In this document: one piece after another, positions 48,657 to 57,659 of the stretch | Position numbering within the stretch: the first letter of the stretch is position 1 | How the letters are laid out: each line of letters begins with the position of its first letter | Source of the DNA: Streptomyces achromogenes | GTDB taxonomy: Bacteria > Actinomycetota > Actinomycetes > Streptomycetales > Streptomycetaceae | Direction of reading: 5' to 3' | Length of the DNA stretch: 64,000 bases | Assembly: GCF_030816715.1 (NCBI RefSeq) | Contig: NZ_JAUSYH010000001.1 | Location: forward strand, 558,001-622,000 | Position numbers and translations under genes: made by a program | Notes under the pieces: model-generated | The model's database searches: none | The model's input: only the letters and a program-made list of their open reading frames with translations | What the model was told of the DNA's origin: nothing

Positions 48657-50927
48657 TCAGGGGGTGAGCTGCCAGCGCTGGACGTATCCGACGTCGATCG
48701 ACGCACGGTCCTGGACGCGCAGCTTCCAGGTTCCGTTCAGGGGCTGGGCGGAGGCGTCGACGGTGAAGGTCTGGTCGACGTTGTCGGCGGAGCCGCCGCT
48801 GCGGTTCAGGAGGGAGTACACGGTGCCGTCGGGACCGACGAGGTCGACCGTCAGGTCACCGCGGTACGTGTGGACGATGTTGACGTAGACCGAGGTGGTG
48901 GCGGAGGCATTGCCGTCGCGGCCCGTGATGGTGACCGGGGACTCCACGGCGGCGCCGTTGTCGGGGATGTCCACCCGGCCGGCGTTGGCGTAGATGTACG
49001 CGATCCGCCAGGTGAAGTCGTCCGAGACTGAGGCGCCCGTGCTGTCCGTGACCTTGACGGTGACGTCGCTGCTGCCGAGTGCGGTCGGCGTCCCGGTGAT
49101 GAGGCCGCCCGGGCTGATGCTCAGACCGTCGGGCAGTCCGGTCGCCTCGTAGGTGAGACCCGCGCCCGAGTTGGTGGTGTAGGCGTCCACCTGGAGGCTG
49201 ACCGCCTGGCCGACGCCGCTGGTCTGGTCGGCGATCGGGGCGACGTTGACGCCGAGGGCTATCCGGCTGCCGACGTTGACGGCGGCCCAGGAGTCGGCCA
49301 CGGCGAGGTAGGTCGGGCTGTAGGCGCCGAAGAGGTCGCTCGCGGCCTGGAGGGTGGCGGTGCGGGCGCCGGCGTAGTCGGTCGACGAGGTCATGTACGT
49401 CGTCAGCGCCCGGTACCAGACGGCGGCGGCGTTCTCGATGCCGATGCCGGCGACCGGCCGCCCGTCATAGGTCGGGCTGTCGTAGTCGACGCCGTTGACC
49501 GTCTTCGCGCCGCTGCCCTCGGAGAGAAGGTAGAAGAAGTGGTTCGCGGGGCCCGAGGAGTAGTGGACGTCGAGGCCGCCGAGGGTGGAGCTCCAACTGT
49601 CGCGGGAGGAACCGTCCTTGGAGGGTTTGTCCATGTAACGCAGCGGGGTGCCGTCGCCGTTGATGTCGATCTTCTCGCCGACGAAGTAGTCGCCGGGGTC
49701 GGCGGCGAGGCCGGCGTGGAACTCGACGGCCGCGGCGAAGATGTCGGAGGTCGCCTCGTTGAGGCCGCCGGACTCACCCGCGTAGGTGAGGTTGGCGGTG
49801 GCGGAGGTGACGCCGTGGCTCATCTCGTGGGCGGCCACGTCGAGGGCGGTCAGCGGGTGGGTGTTGCCCGACCCGTCGCCGTACGTCATGCAGAAGCAGC
49901 TGTCCGACCAGAACGCGTTGACGTAGTTGCTGCCGTAGTGGGCCCGGCTGTAGGCGGCGACGCCGTCGTTGCGGATGCCGTTGCGGCCGAACACGTCCTT
50001 GTAGTAGTCCCAGGTGGCGGCGGCGCCGAAGGCCACGTCGACGCCGGCGGTCTGCCGGTTGGACGGCAGACCGTTGCCCCAGACATCGTTGTCGTCCGTG
50101 AAGAGCGTTCCGGTGCCGGACGTGCCCTGGTTCAGGTCGTACGTCCGGTGCCCCGCGCGGTCGCCGTCGACGAGCTGGTACGTCGATCCCGACAGCGTGG
50201 TGCCGAGCGGGACCGTGCCGCTGAACTGGCCGGTGCCGGTGCCGGTGTGGACCTTCTCGGCGGCGAGGATCTGCTTGCCCGTGGTCGCGTCGGTCACGAC
50301 CTGGAGTTCGCTGGGGGTGCCGTCCTGCTGCACGCCCTCGACGACCGTCTCCCAGGCGAGGGCGGGTTTCGCGGTACCGGCCCAGACGACCAGGCGGGGC
50401 GCGCGTTCGGTCCGGGAGCCCTTGACCTCGTCGTTCCTCGCGACCGCGAGGGCCTTGCCGGCGGCTTGGGAGGCGGCGAGCTTCGGGGTGAGGGTGGGCA
50501 GTGTGAGCGTCGCCCCGCTCGCCCTGGTCACGGTGGTCCGGCCGTTCCCGCGGTGGACGACCAGGTCGCCGCCGAGGACGGGAAGTCCGGCGTAGGTGCG
50601 CTCGTAGCGGGTGTGGGTGGTGCCGTCGGCGTCCCGGACGACGTCCTTGACGAGGAGTTTCTCCTGGGTTCCGAGGGCGAGCCGGCGGGCCTCGGCGGCG
50701 GCCGCGGCCTGCGCGCTCTTGATCAGCGAGGCGCGGCGGCCCGGTGAGAGCGGCGTCGCCGCGGCCCCCGCACGGGGCGTCGCGGTGACGTCGGCCGCGC
50801 CGGGGCCGGCGGGCGCCGCGACGCCGGTGCCCGTCTGGACCCCGAGGGTCAGCAGGGTGGCGGCGGCGGAGAGGGCGAGGGCGGTGGCGCGTCTGCGCCG
50901 GAGGACGGGGAGGTGTCGCCGGGGCAA
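48657..50927 (-). CDS. Secreted M4 (thermolysin-like) metalloprotease
   Basis: A 756-residue exported zinc protease. Layout: Arg-rich signal peptide, propeptide with FTP/PepSY-like parts (RYERTYAGLPVLGGDLVVHRG near 105), catalytic domain with HEMSH zinc motif near residue 367, the third zinc ligand in GGLNEATSD near 387 and a FYLLSEGSG helix. The C-terminal region has an Ig-like He_PIG domain (ADQTSGVGQAVSLQV to LPDGLSISPGGLITGTPT) and a proprotein-convertase P domain (SVYVNIVHTYRGDLTVDLVGPDG). A TTG at 50927 is chosen: GGAG lies 6-7 bases upstream and it alone gives a proper signal peptide. An emfourin-like lipoprotein gene lies about 4 kb away. Confidence 0.9.
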   Translation of the reverse strand: MPRRHLPVLRRRRATALALSAAATLLTLGVQTGTGVAAPAGPGAADVTATPRAGAAATPLSPGRRASLIKSAQAAAAAEARRLALGTQEKLLVKDVVRDADGTTHTRYERTYAGLPVLGGDLVVHRGNGRTTVTRASGATLTLPTLTPKLAASQAAGKALAVARNDEVKGSRTERAPRLVVWAGTAKPALAWETVVEGVQQDGTPSELQVVTDATTGKQILAAEKVHTGTGTGQFSGTVPLGTTLSGSTYQLVDGDRAGHRTYDLNQGTSGTGTLFTDDNDVWGNGLPSNRQTAGVDVAFGAAATWDYYKDVFGRNGIRNDGVAAYSRAHYGSNYVNAFWSDSCFCMTYGDGSGNTHPLTALDVAAHEMSHGVTSATANLTYAGESGGLNEATSDIFAAAVEFHAGLAADPGDYFVGEKIDINGDGTPLRYMDKPSKDGSSRDSWSSTLGGLDVHYSSGPANHFFYLLSEGSGAKTVNGVDYDSPTYDGRPVAGIGIENAAAVWYRALTTYMTSSTDYAGARTATLQAASDLFGAYSPTYLAVADSWAAVNVGSRIALGVNVAPIADQTSGVGQAVSLQVDAYTTNSGAGLTYEATGLPDGLSISPGGLITGTPTALGSSDVTVKVTDSTGASVSDDFTWRIAYIYANAGRVDIPDNGAAVESPVTITGRDGNASATTSVYVNIVHTYRGDLTVDLVGPDGTVYSLLNRSGGSADNVDQTFTVDASAQPLNGTWKLRVQDRASIDVGYVQRWQLTP

Positions 50928-51211
50928 CGTGTTCTCCTTCAGTGCGACGGTCGGCCGGTGATGGAGGCCGAGGTGGGGCGGACCGGCGGGATGAGGCCGG
51001 CCCGGTGCGCTGCACGACTGGGGGGTGGAAGGAGGTGGGGGGTGGGTGACAGGTGCTCCGCGTGATGCGGACGTGAAGGAATGGTGAACTTCGGCAGCAG
51101 CGTGGCACTGGGTGCACAGTTTTGTCATGGGAATGCCAAGACAACGGCTTGAAATGACCATGAGCGGCTGGGGATTCGGCCTGCTCGGCGCACGTTTTCA
51201 GCCGCCGGTGG

Positions 51212-53407
51212 ATGCGGCACGTCCCCGAAAGGATGAACGCGGGCACGGTGACGGCGTGTCGCGGCACGGCGGGCCGCACCCTGCGAGTTCAGGTGTCGAC
51301 GGCGGTCGGCGGCGGGTCACAGGGGGCGGGCTTGGAAGGGCAGCGGCAGGCACGGGCATCGCTGACGGAGCGGATGCGCTATCGGTTCGACAGCACACTG
51401 GCCCGCAGCACGGGCAGACTGGTCGGGTGGCTGGCCGTCACCTGCCTCGGGATCGTCGTTCCGGCGAGCGCGGTAATGGTGTGGACCGACCCGTCCTCGC
51501 CCGCTTCGCTGACCGGCCGGCTGGCCGCGGTCGGGCGGGTCAGCGCCGAGACCCTGCGGCTGGGCGCGGTGACGGGCGCGCCGCTGCGCATGCTGCTGTC
51601 GGTGCTGCTCGGCCTCGTGGCCCTGCTGTACGTGTCGACGCTCATCGGCCTGATCACCTCCGGTCTCACCGACCGGATCGTCGAGCTGCGCAGAGGTCGC
51701 TCCACGGTGGTGGAGGCGGGTCACTCAGTCGTGCTCGGCTGGTCGGAGCAGGTGTTCACCGTGGTCGCCGAGCTGATCGCGGCGCGCGCCCACCGGCGGT
51801 GGGGCGCGGTCGTGGTGCTCGCGGACCGCGACCGCACCGAGATGGAGGAAGCGCTGACGGCTGTCCTCGGGCCCGCCCGCGCCACCCGCCTGATCTGCCG
51901 CAGCGGCTCCCCCGCGGACCCCGAGGCACTGACCACCGTCAGCCCCCGTACGGCGCACGCGGTGCTCGTCCTGCCCGGCACGTCGGCCGCCGGGGACGCC
52001 GAGAGCGTCCGGACGCTGCTGGCCCTGCGCGCCGTCCTCGGGGAGAGCCCGGGTCCGCGGGTCGTCGCCTGCGTCCGCGACGAGCGCTATCGCACGGCGG
52101 CCCGGCTCGCGGCGGGCACGGGCGGCGTCGTGCTGGAGTCCGACCGCACCGCGGCCAGGCTGATCGCCCGGTCCGCACTCCAGCCCGGCCTGGCTCCGGT
52201 GCTGCGGGAGCTTCTCGACTTCGACGGCGAGGAGTTCCACCTCGCCGCCGATCACGGACGTGCGGGGCGCCGCTTCGGCGACGTGCTGCTCGACTGTGTC
52301 ACGGCCGCCGTGGTCGGGCTGGTGCGCCCCGACGGCACCACCCTGCTCAACCCGCCCCCGGACACCGTCATCGCCGCGGAGGACCGCCTCGTCGTGGTCG
52401 CGCCGGACGACGAGGCCGTGCGATGGGACGCGGAAGCCGTCCCGGGGGACGAGAGGACCGTGAGTGGGGACGCGGAAGCCGTCCCGGGGGACGTGGGGGT
52501 CGAGCGGTGGGGCGACGGCCGGCACCCCGCGGATCGGCCCGCGCCTGCCGAGGGCGGATCCGAAGCGGCCGAGCCGTCGCGGTTCCTGCTGCTCGGCTGG
52601 AACCACCGGGGGCCTCACCTCGTAGAACAGCTGCGCAGCGGCGCGCGGCCGGGCTCGGTGCTGCACGTCGTCACCGATCCGGCGGAACCGGTGCGCCCAC
52701 CGCTGCCCCTGCCGGAACCCCGCAGGGACGGCGCGCCCGCCGACGGGCTCGCCGTGACCTTCGGGACCGCCGACCCGACCAGCCCCACCGCGTTGCGCGC
52801 CCTGGAACCGGGTTCCTACGACCGGGTCGTCGTGCTCGGGCCGGAGCCGGATCCCCTGAGCGGCCTCGACCGGCCGGACGACCGCACGCTGGTGGTCCTG
52901 CTGATCCTCCGCTCCCTGGCGCAGGAGTCCGGACGTGCGGTGCCGGTGGTCGCGGAGCTCGCCGACGAGCGCAACCGGCCGCTGGCCCCGCTCGGACCGG
53001 GCTGCGAGGCCGTCGTCGGCGGGCAGCTCACCGGTCTGCTGATGGCGCAGGTCTCGCAGAACGGAGAACTGGCCGCCGTGTTCGAGGAACTGTTCACCGC
53101 CGGCGGCAGCACGCTGCGGCTGCGCCCCGCGCATCGTTATGTGCCACCGGAGCGCCCGGCGTCCTTCGCCGCGGTCGTGGCGGCGGCCCGCGAGCGCGGC
53201 GAGTGCGCGATCGGCTACCGGGGCGCCGAACACGAAGGAACGCCTCCCTCCCATGGCGTCCGGCTCAATCCCCCCAAGTCGCGGACTCGGCTGTGGAGTG
53301 CGGGGGACGACGTCGTCGTGATCGTGACGGAGGGCCGCACCGGAGACACCCGGGGCGCGACGGCCGGTCCGACGGCAGTCCACGGCGCGGCGGCCGACGT
53401 CCCGTGA
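51212..53407 (+). CDS. CASTOR/POLLUX-related putative ion channel
   Basis: A 731-residue protein resembling plant CASTOR/POLLUX channels. Two membrane spans lie at about 70-92 (GWLAVTCLGIVVPASAVMVW) and 123-150 (LLSVLLGLVALLYVSTLIGLI), with a pore-like loop between. They are followed by two RCK/NAD-binding-like regulatory regions: VVLGWSEQVFTVVAELIAA near 172 and FLLLGWNHRGPHLVEQL near 460. Bacterial members are thought to be cation channels gated by ligand; the ion is unknown. A short internal duplication (DAEAVPGD, twice) marks residues ~408-430. The start is uncertain; ATG 51233 or a GTG near 51293 are alternatives. Confidence 0.8.
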   Translation: MRHVPERMNAGTVTACRGTAGRTLRVQVSTAVGGGSQGAGLEGQRQARASLTERMRYRFDSTLARSTGRLVGWLAVTCLGIVVPASAVMVWTDPSSPASLTGRLAAVGRVSAETLRLGAVTGAPLRMLLSVLLGLVALLYVSTLIGLITSGLTDRIVELRRGRSTVVEAGHSVVLGWSEQVFTVVAELIAARAHRRWGAVVVLADRDRTEMEEALTAVLGPARATRLICRSGSPADPEALTTVSPRTAHAVLVLPGTSAAGDAESVRTLLALRAVLGESPGPRVVACVRDERYRTAARLAAGTGGVVLESDRTAARLIARSALQPGLAPVLRELLDFDGEEFHLAADHGRAGRRFGDVLLDCVTAAVVGLVRPDGTTLLNPPPDTVIAAEDRLVVVAPDDEAVRWDAEAVPGDERTVSGDAEAVPGDVGVERWGDGRHPADRPAPAEGGSEAAEPSRFLLLGWNHRGPHLVEQLRSGARPGSVLHVVTDPAEPVRPPLPLPEPRRDGAPADGLAVTFGTADPTSPTALRALEPGSYDRVVVLGPEPDPLSGLDRPDDRTLVVLLILRSLAQESGRAVPVVAELADERNRPLAPLGPGCEAVVGGQLTGLLMAQVSQNGELAAVFEELFTAGGSTLRLRPAHRYVPPERPASFAAVVAAARERGECAIGYRGAEHEGTPPSHGVRLNPPKSRTRLWSAGDDVVVIVTEGRTGDTRGATAGPTAVHGAAADVP

Positions 53408-53660
53408 ACCCGAACCGCCCCGTGGCCCGCCCCGTGCGGCCCGCCCCGTGCGGCTCGCCCCGTCAGCCGCCGCCGGACCGGCCCGTCCCGGCCGACCGCC
53501 CGGTCCCGCCCCGTCCCGCCCGGACGCATCGGGGTGCGCGCCCGGGCGACCGCTGACCCGTTCGAGTGGTCCTCCTCCGCATCCCGTCGTAGCGTCGGTA
53601 GCGCACCTCACCGGGGCGCGGCAGACAGCCGGGCCCCGGTTCGGGCGGGTGGGAGCCACG

Positions 53661-54128
53661 ATGCGACACACGACGAGAACAGCGGTCATGCTCTGCGCGG
53701 CGCTGGGCCTCACGGCGGCCGTCGGGCCGGCCGCGGCGACGCCGGCCGCGTCACCGCCCGCGGCCCGCGCGGCCTCGGTCCGCCAGGCCACCGCGCCGGT
53801 CCTGGTCGACTGCTTCTGGCACGCCCGGGTGAGGCCCGGCAGCTTCGTCCTCGCGTGCGGCGACGGCAACAGCCGACTGGTCTCGTTGCACTGGCACAGC
53901 TGGGGCGCAGGCTCGGCCCGGGCCACCGGGGTCAACGTCGTCAACGACTGCGACCCGTACTGTGCGGCGGGCGCCTTCCACCGGTACGCCGTCACGGTCA
54001 AGCTGGACCGGCCGCAGCCGTGGAAGAAGAACCCCCGGGTACAGCACTACAGCCGGATCACCCTGACCTACCCGGGTGACCGGCCGGATCAGTTCGGGCG
54101 CGTCGTGACCTACCCCCTGTGGAACTGA
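53661..54128 (+). CDS. Secreted hypothetical protein
   Basis: A 155-residue exported protein with a clear signal peptide (hydrophobic at 8-24, AAATPA cleavage region). The mature part has one pair of cysteines early (DCFWHARVRPGSFVLACGDGN) and another (VVNDCDPYCAAG), a hairpin-like WHSWGAG and a basic HRYAVTVKLDRPQPWKKNP end. This looks like a small disulphide-stabilised beta protein. Streptomyces encode many such hypotheticals; no function is recognised. The ATG at 53661 has GGGAG 5 bases upstream. Confidence 0.75.
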   Translation: MRHTTRTAVMLCAALGLTAAVGPAAATPAASPPAARAASVRQATAPVLVDCFWHARVRPGSFVLACGDGNSRLVSLHWHSWGAGSARATGVNVVNDCDPYCAAGAFHRYAVTVKLDRPQPWKKNPRVQHYSRITLTYPGDRPDQFGRVVTYPLWN

Positions 54129-54182
54129 CACCGCGATCGCCCCGACGCCCTGCCGCCCGCCCTGTCGTGGTGCGGCGGCCGG

Positions 54183-54635
54183 TCAGGTCAAGAGGCCGGC
54201 CGCCACCGTCGCGCCCAGTTCCCAGCAGGCCGCCACCTGCGCCTTGTCCGGTTCCCCGGTGACGGTGACCGGCTCGGCCGCGAGTCGCCAGCCCAGCCCC
54301 GTGGTGACGGCCTCGATGCCGCGCACCGCACCGGTCACGTCATTGCCGCCGTGCACGTAATAGCCGAAGGGGCGGCCCTGGGTGGCGTCGAGGCACGGAT
54401 AGTAGATCTGGTCGAAGAAGTGCTTGAGCGCCCCCGACATGTAGCCGAGGTTGGCCGGGGTGCCCAGCACGAAGGCGTCGGCGGCCAGGACGTCGGAGGC
54501 GGTCGCGGCGAGGGCCGCCCGCCGTTCGACGCGGACACCCTCGATCTCGGGCGCCGTCGCGCCGGCGACCACCGCTTCGAACAACACCTGGCAGTTCGGC
54601 GAGGGGGTGTGATGGACGATCAGCAAGGTGGGCAC
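54183..54635 (-). CDS. Flavodoxin-like NADPH-dependent FMN reductase family protein
   Basis: A 150-residue flavoprotein with a flavodoxin fold. Seen: the FMN-phosphate loop LIVHHTPSPNCQVLFEAVV at the very N-terminus, ADAFVLGTPANLGYMSGALKHFFDQIY (second loop), and GRPFGYYVHGGNDVTGAVRGIEAV. Members reduce quinones, flavins or azo compounds with NAD(P)H. No electron partner is adjacent. A GTG at 54635 gives the conserved N-terminus; longer forms cross non-coding DNA. It converges with the preceding secreted-protein gene. Confidence 0.83.
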   Translation of the reverse strand: MPTLLIVHHTPSPNCQVLFEAVVAGATAPEIEGVRVERRAALAATASDVLAADAFVLGTPANLGYMSGALKHFFDQIYYPCLDATQGRPFGYYVHGGNDVTGAVRGIEAVTTGLGWRLAAEPVTVTGEPDKAQVAACWELGATVAAGLLT

Positions 54636-54830
54636 GGCACAAGACCCTGCCCGCTCCCCCGGCCCCGCCGCAAGCCGGGACGCGGCCGGACCGCCCCGCC
54701 TCGTCCGTTCCGGCCTCCCCGGGGCCAGGGCACACGTGAAGTCCCCGTACAGGGCGCGCCGGTTACGTTCGACGCCCTCCGGGCACTCTGATACGACGAC
54801 TGTTCGGCTGTCGAGACGCGGGGGTGCGGG

Positions 54831-55412
54831 GTGCTCGCTCGGAGTGCGGCGATGATGTGCGCGGCCGGTGTGCTGGTCCTGGTCGGCTGCTCGGGCGGCG
54901 ACGACGGGCGCAACGCGGAGCCGGCCCACCCGGCGTCCACCGCGACCTCCTCCCCCGCCCCTTCGTCGTCCGCCCCGCCCCCGCCCTCCCGCTCCGCGCC
55001 TACCCCGTCCGCCTCCCCGTCCCCTTCCGCGACGGCTGCCGCGTCTGCGCGCCCCTCTCCGGTGCCCGTCACCGGCCCGGACCAGAAGCTGGTGGTGATG
55101 ACCGTCAGCGGCGGCTTCGCCGGGGTGAACCAGGAGGTCACGCTCCGAGGGGACGGAAGCGTCCGTACCGCCGACAAGGGCCGGTCCGCGGTGCGCCGCA
55201 CGACCACGGCGCAGTTCACGCAGCTGCGCACGCTGCTCGGCGACCCCGCGCTCGACGACATTCCCGCGTTCACGAGGGACACCGGCTCCGCGGACAGGTT
55301 CCAGTACGCCCTCCAGTTCGACGGCCGCACGATCATGACGGACCGCTCCGCAGGCGAGCCCGCGCTCGACCGTCTCATCGGCGCCCTGGAGAAGTGGCTG
55401 CCGAAGAACTGA
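54831..55412 (+). CDS. Lipoprotein with emfourin-like domain
   Basis: A 193-residue lipoprotein: short N-region, hydrophobic segment and lipobox ending LVLVGC near residue 20, then a Ser/Pro/Ala linker to about 80. The domain VMTVSGGFAGVNQEVTLRGDG, TTTAQFTQLRTLLGDPAL, DRFQYALQFDGRTIMTD and LDRLIGALEKWL resembles emfourin, a small inhibitor of M4 proteases that starts with a similar SGGFAG strand and ends YxxxxxDG...LxxLxxWL. The assignment is by pattern and tentative. GTG 54831 is used because it supplies a positively charged N-region; ATG 54852 has a better ribosome site (GGAG at 7 bases). Confidence 0.7.
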   Translation: MLARSAAMMCAAGVLVLVGCSGGDDGRNAEPAHPASTATSSPAPSSSAPPPPSRSAPTPSASPSPSATAAASARPSPVPVTGPDQKLVVMTVSGGFAGVNQEVTLRGDGSVRTADKGRSAVRRTTTAQFTQLRTLLGDPALDDIPAFTRDTGSADRFQYALQFDGRTIMTDRSAGEPALDRLIGALEKWLPKN

Positions 55413-55523
55413 CGCGCGCCGGCGCACGCGTGTGTCCCCGGCGCGCGCCTGGTGGACCTCGTCGCCGGTCAGGGCCTCGGGTCTGGCATCATCGGTTCGC
55501 ATCCAAGGCCACGGGGGGACAGC

Positions 55524-56699
55524 ATGCAGCGGGCGACGGGACGCGGCGCAGCCGCCGCGGCGCCACGGAGCGTGGACGTGGCCCGCCTCGCCGGCGTCTC
55601 CCAGAAGACGGTCTCGCGGGTCTTCAACGACGAGCAGTACGTCTCCGCGGAGGTGCGCCGACGCGTCCTCGAAGCCGCCGAAGAGCTCGGCTACCGGCGC
55701 AACAACGCCGCCCGGGCGCTGGCCTCCGGACGGACCCGGGCCATCGGCGTGGTGACGCTGGGCACCGCCCTCTACGGTCCCGCGTCCCTGCTCATGGGCG
55801 TCGAGCGAGCCGTCAGGGACAACGGTTACGCCCTCCGCGTGGTCAACACGGTGGAAGGCGATCCCGCGGGCGTCGCGGGGGCCGTCGGCTCGCTCCTCGA
55901 CCAGGGCGTCGACGGCATCGTCATCTCCGAACCGATCGACGAGCGGGGCCGTGCGGACACGCGGGATCCGCAAGACACCCAGGCCACGCAGGACACTCAG
56001 GCCACGCAGAGCCGGCAGGACCGCCAGGACGCAGCGGACGAGGGGCGGCGACGGCAGGAGGCCGGCGGCAGCACCCGCCTCCGCGTCGACGTACCGGTGC
56101 TGGTGCTCAGCGCGCCGTCGCCCGTCGTCGCCCCCAGCGTGCTGACCGCGGGGCACGGCGCCGACCGGATGGCCCGGGTCGCCACCGAACACCTGCTGCG
56201 ACTGGGCCATGTGACGGTCCATCACCTTGCCGGTCCGCAACGCTGGTACGCCGCGCGGGACCGGCTGGAGGGCTGGCGGACAGCGCTCATGACCCACGGC
56301 GCGAGCGTGCCGCCGGTGATCGAGGGCGACTGGTCCGCCGCGTCAGGGTACGCGGCGGGCCGTGCGCTCGCCGCGGACGGTGACGTCACCGCGGTGTTCG
56401 CCGCCAACGACGACATGGCGATCGGCCTGATCCGCGCCCTGACGGAGGCCGGTCTCCGGGTGCCGCAGGACGTCAGCGTCGTCGGCTTCGACGACATCCC
56501 CGTCGCCGCGTTCGTGACACCTCCCCTCACCACGGTGCCGCAGCCGTTCGACGCCGTGGCGCAGGAGGGCCTCAGGCGTCTCGTGCACGTCATCGAGAAC
56601 CCGGAGGCCCCGCCCCTGCCGGCGAGCGACCCTCCGGCCGACCTCGTCGTCCGCGCCTCGACCGCGGCCCCGCCCGTGCGGCGGAACCGCGCCCGCTGA
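55524..56699 (+). CDS. LacI family transcriptional regulator with an inserted repeat
   Basis: A 391-residue repressor. The LacI HTH is at residues ~16-70 (SVDVARLAGVSQKTVSRVFNDEQYVSAEVRRRVLEAAEELGY), the hinge helix NNAARALASGRTRAIGVV follows, and the effector-binding domain has LVLSAPSPVVAPSV, HHLAGPQRWYAARDRLEGWR and VVGFDDIPVAAFVTPPLTTV. Between about residues 150 and 180 a Gln/Asp/Arg stretch (TRDPQDTQATQDTQATQSRQ) interrupts the sugar-binding domain; it is not usual in the family and arises from a tandem repeat. The ATG has GGGGGG 5 bases upstream. It neighbours the HSL esterase; targets are unknown. Confidence 0.88.
   Translation: MQRATGRGAAAAAPRSVDVARLAGVSQKTVSRVFNDEQYVSAEVRRRVLEAAEELGYRRNNAARALASGRTRAIGVVTLGTALYGPASLLMGVERAVRDNGYALRVVNTVEGDPAGVAGAVGSLLDQGVDGIVISEPIDERGRADTRDPQDTQATQDTQATQSRQDRQDAADEGRRRQEAGGSTRLRVDVPVLVLSAPSPVVAPSVLTAGHGADRMARVATEHLLRLGHVTVHHLAGPQRWYAARDRLEGWRTALMTHGASVPPVIEGDWSAASGYAAGRALAADGDVTAVFAANDDMAIGLIRALTEAGLRVPQDVSVVGFDDIPVAAFVTPPLTTVPQPFDAVAQEGLRRLVHVIENPEAPPLPASDPPADLVVRASTAAPPVRRNRAR
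55974..56009 (+). repeat. Two 18-bp tandem repeats inside the LacI gene
   Basis: Units at 55974-55991 and 55992-56009 differ by one base and encode DTQATQ twice, extending into further Gln-rich codons. The unit length keeps the frame. Confidence 0.85.
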
Positions 56700-56762
56700 C
56701 CGGTCCGGCCGGCCCACACCGGCCAACCGGCCCCCGGCGGCGACCGGCGAACCGCAGTCGCG

Positions 56763-57659
56763 TCAGCCGGCGGCCAGCGCCGAGCGCAGCGTGGCGGCCA
56801 TCAGCGCGATGGCCTCCTTCGCGGCCGGCACGGGGCCCGTGTGGGTGAAGTAGTGGTCGACGTCCGCGAACACGCGGTGGGTGACGGGCACCCCGGCGGC
56901 CTCCAGGGCCTTGGCGTAGGCGTCGCCCTCGTCGCGGAGACGGTCGTTCTCCGCGACGACGACCAGGGCGGGCGGCAGGCCGGCGAGGTCGTCGGCCAGG
57001 CCCGGCGAGACGAGCGGGTCGGCGCGATCGGCGGGGTCGGGCACATAGGCGCCGGTGAACGCGCGCATGAGCCACGGGGTGAGCAGCGGCTTGGCCGTGC
57101 GGGCGGTCTTGGCCGCCGGGTCGGTGACCATGTCGAGCGGCGCGGAGTCGATGATCTGCAGACGCGGTGAGAAGGCGCCGCGGTCCCGGGCCGTGCGGCA
57201 CACCGCGGCGGCCAGGTTGGCGCCGGCGCTGTGCCCGCCGACGGCCAGCCGGGATCCGTCCCAGCCGTGCTCCCCGCCGTTCGCGGCGACCCACGCGGTC
57301 ACGTCGTAGGCCTGGGTGACGGCGGCGGGGAAGGGATGCTGCGGAGCGACGGCGTAGTCGACGTTGACCACGACGCAGCCCGCAGTGGCGGCTATGCGGC
57401 GGCACAGATGGTCGTCCTGCTCCGCCCGCGCCACGACGAAGCCGCCGCCGTGGAAGTTGACGTAGACGGGGGCCGGCGGGCCGGCCACGGCCGGTGGCAG
57501 GTAGACGGTGCAGGCCACCGGCCCCGCGCCGGTCTCCACCCGGAGCGTCCGCGTGTTCTTGGGCACGTCCGAGAAACGCAGATCCGGGTGCACGCGGGAC
57601 ATCGTCCCGCCGAGCAGCAGTTGGACGGCCCTGGCCTGGACACGGGGGCTGAGCGGCAT
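56763..57659 (-). CDS. Alpha/beta hydrolase, HSL (hormone-sensitive lipase) family
   Basis: A 298-residue cytoplasmic esterase/lipase of the bacterial HSL group. Seen: oxyanion motif VYVNFHGGGFVVA near residue 85, nucleophile elbow GGHSAGANLA near 158, the acid in ENDRLRDEGDAYAK near 252 and the histidine in DVDHYFTHTG near 280. The N-terminal helices form the cap. Short-chain esters are likely substrates. It converges with the LacI gene. Confidence 0.9.
   Translation of the reverse strand: MPLSPRVQARAVQLLLGGTMSRVHPDLRFSDVPKNTRTLRVETGAGPVACTVYLPPAVAGPPAPVYVNFHGGGFVVARAEQDDHLCRRIAATAGCVVVNVDYAVAPQHPFPAAVTQAYDVTAWVAANGGEHGWDGSRLAVGGHSAGANLAAAVCRTARDRGAFSPRLQIIDSAPLDMVTDPAAKTARTAKPLLTPWLMRAFTGAYVPDPADRADPLVSPGLADDLAGLPPALVVVAENDRLRDEGDAYAKALEAAGVPVTHRVFADVDHYFTHTGPVPAAKEAIALMAATLRSALAAG

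Noticed and set aside
51725..54001. A 758-residue minus-strand frame across the CASTOR-like gene
   Set aside because: Pure antisense composition, no known domain and no ribosome site.
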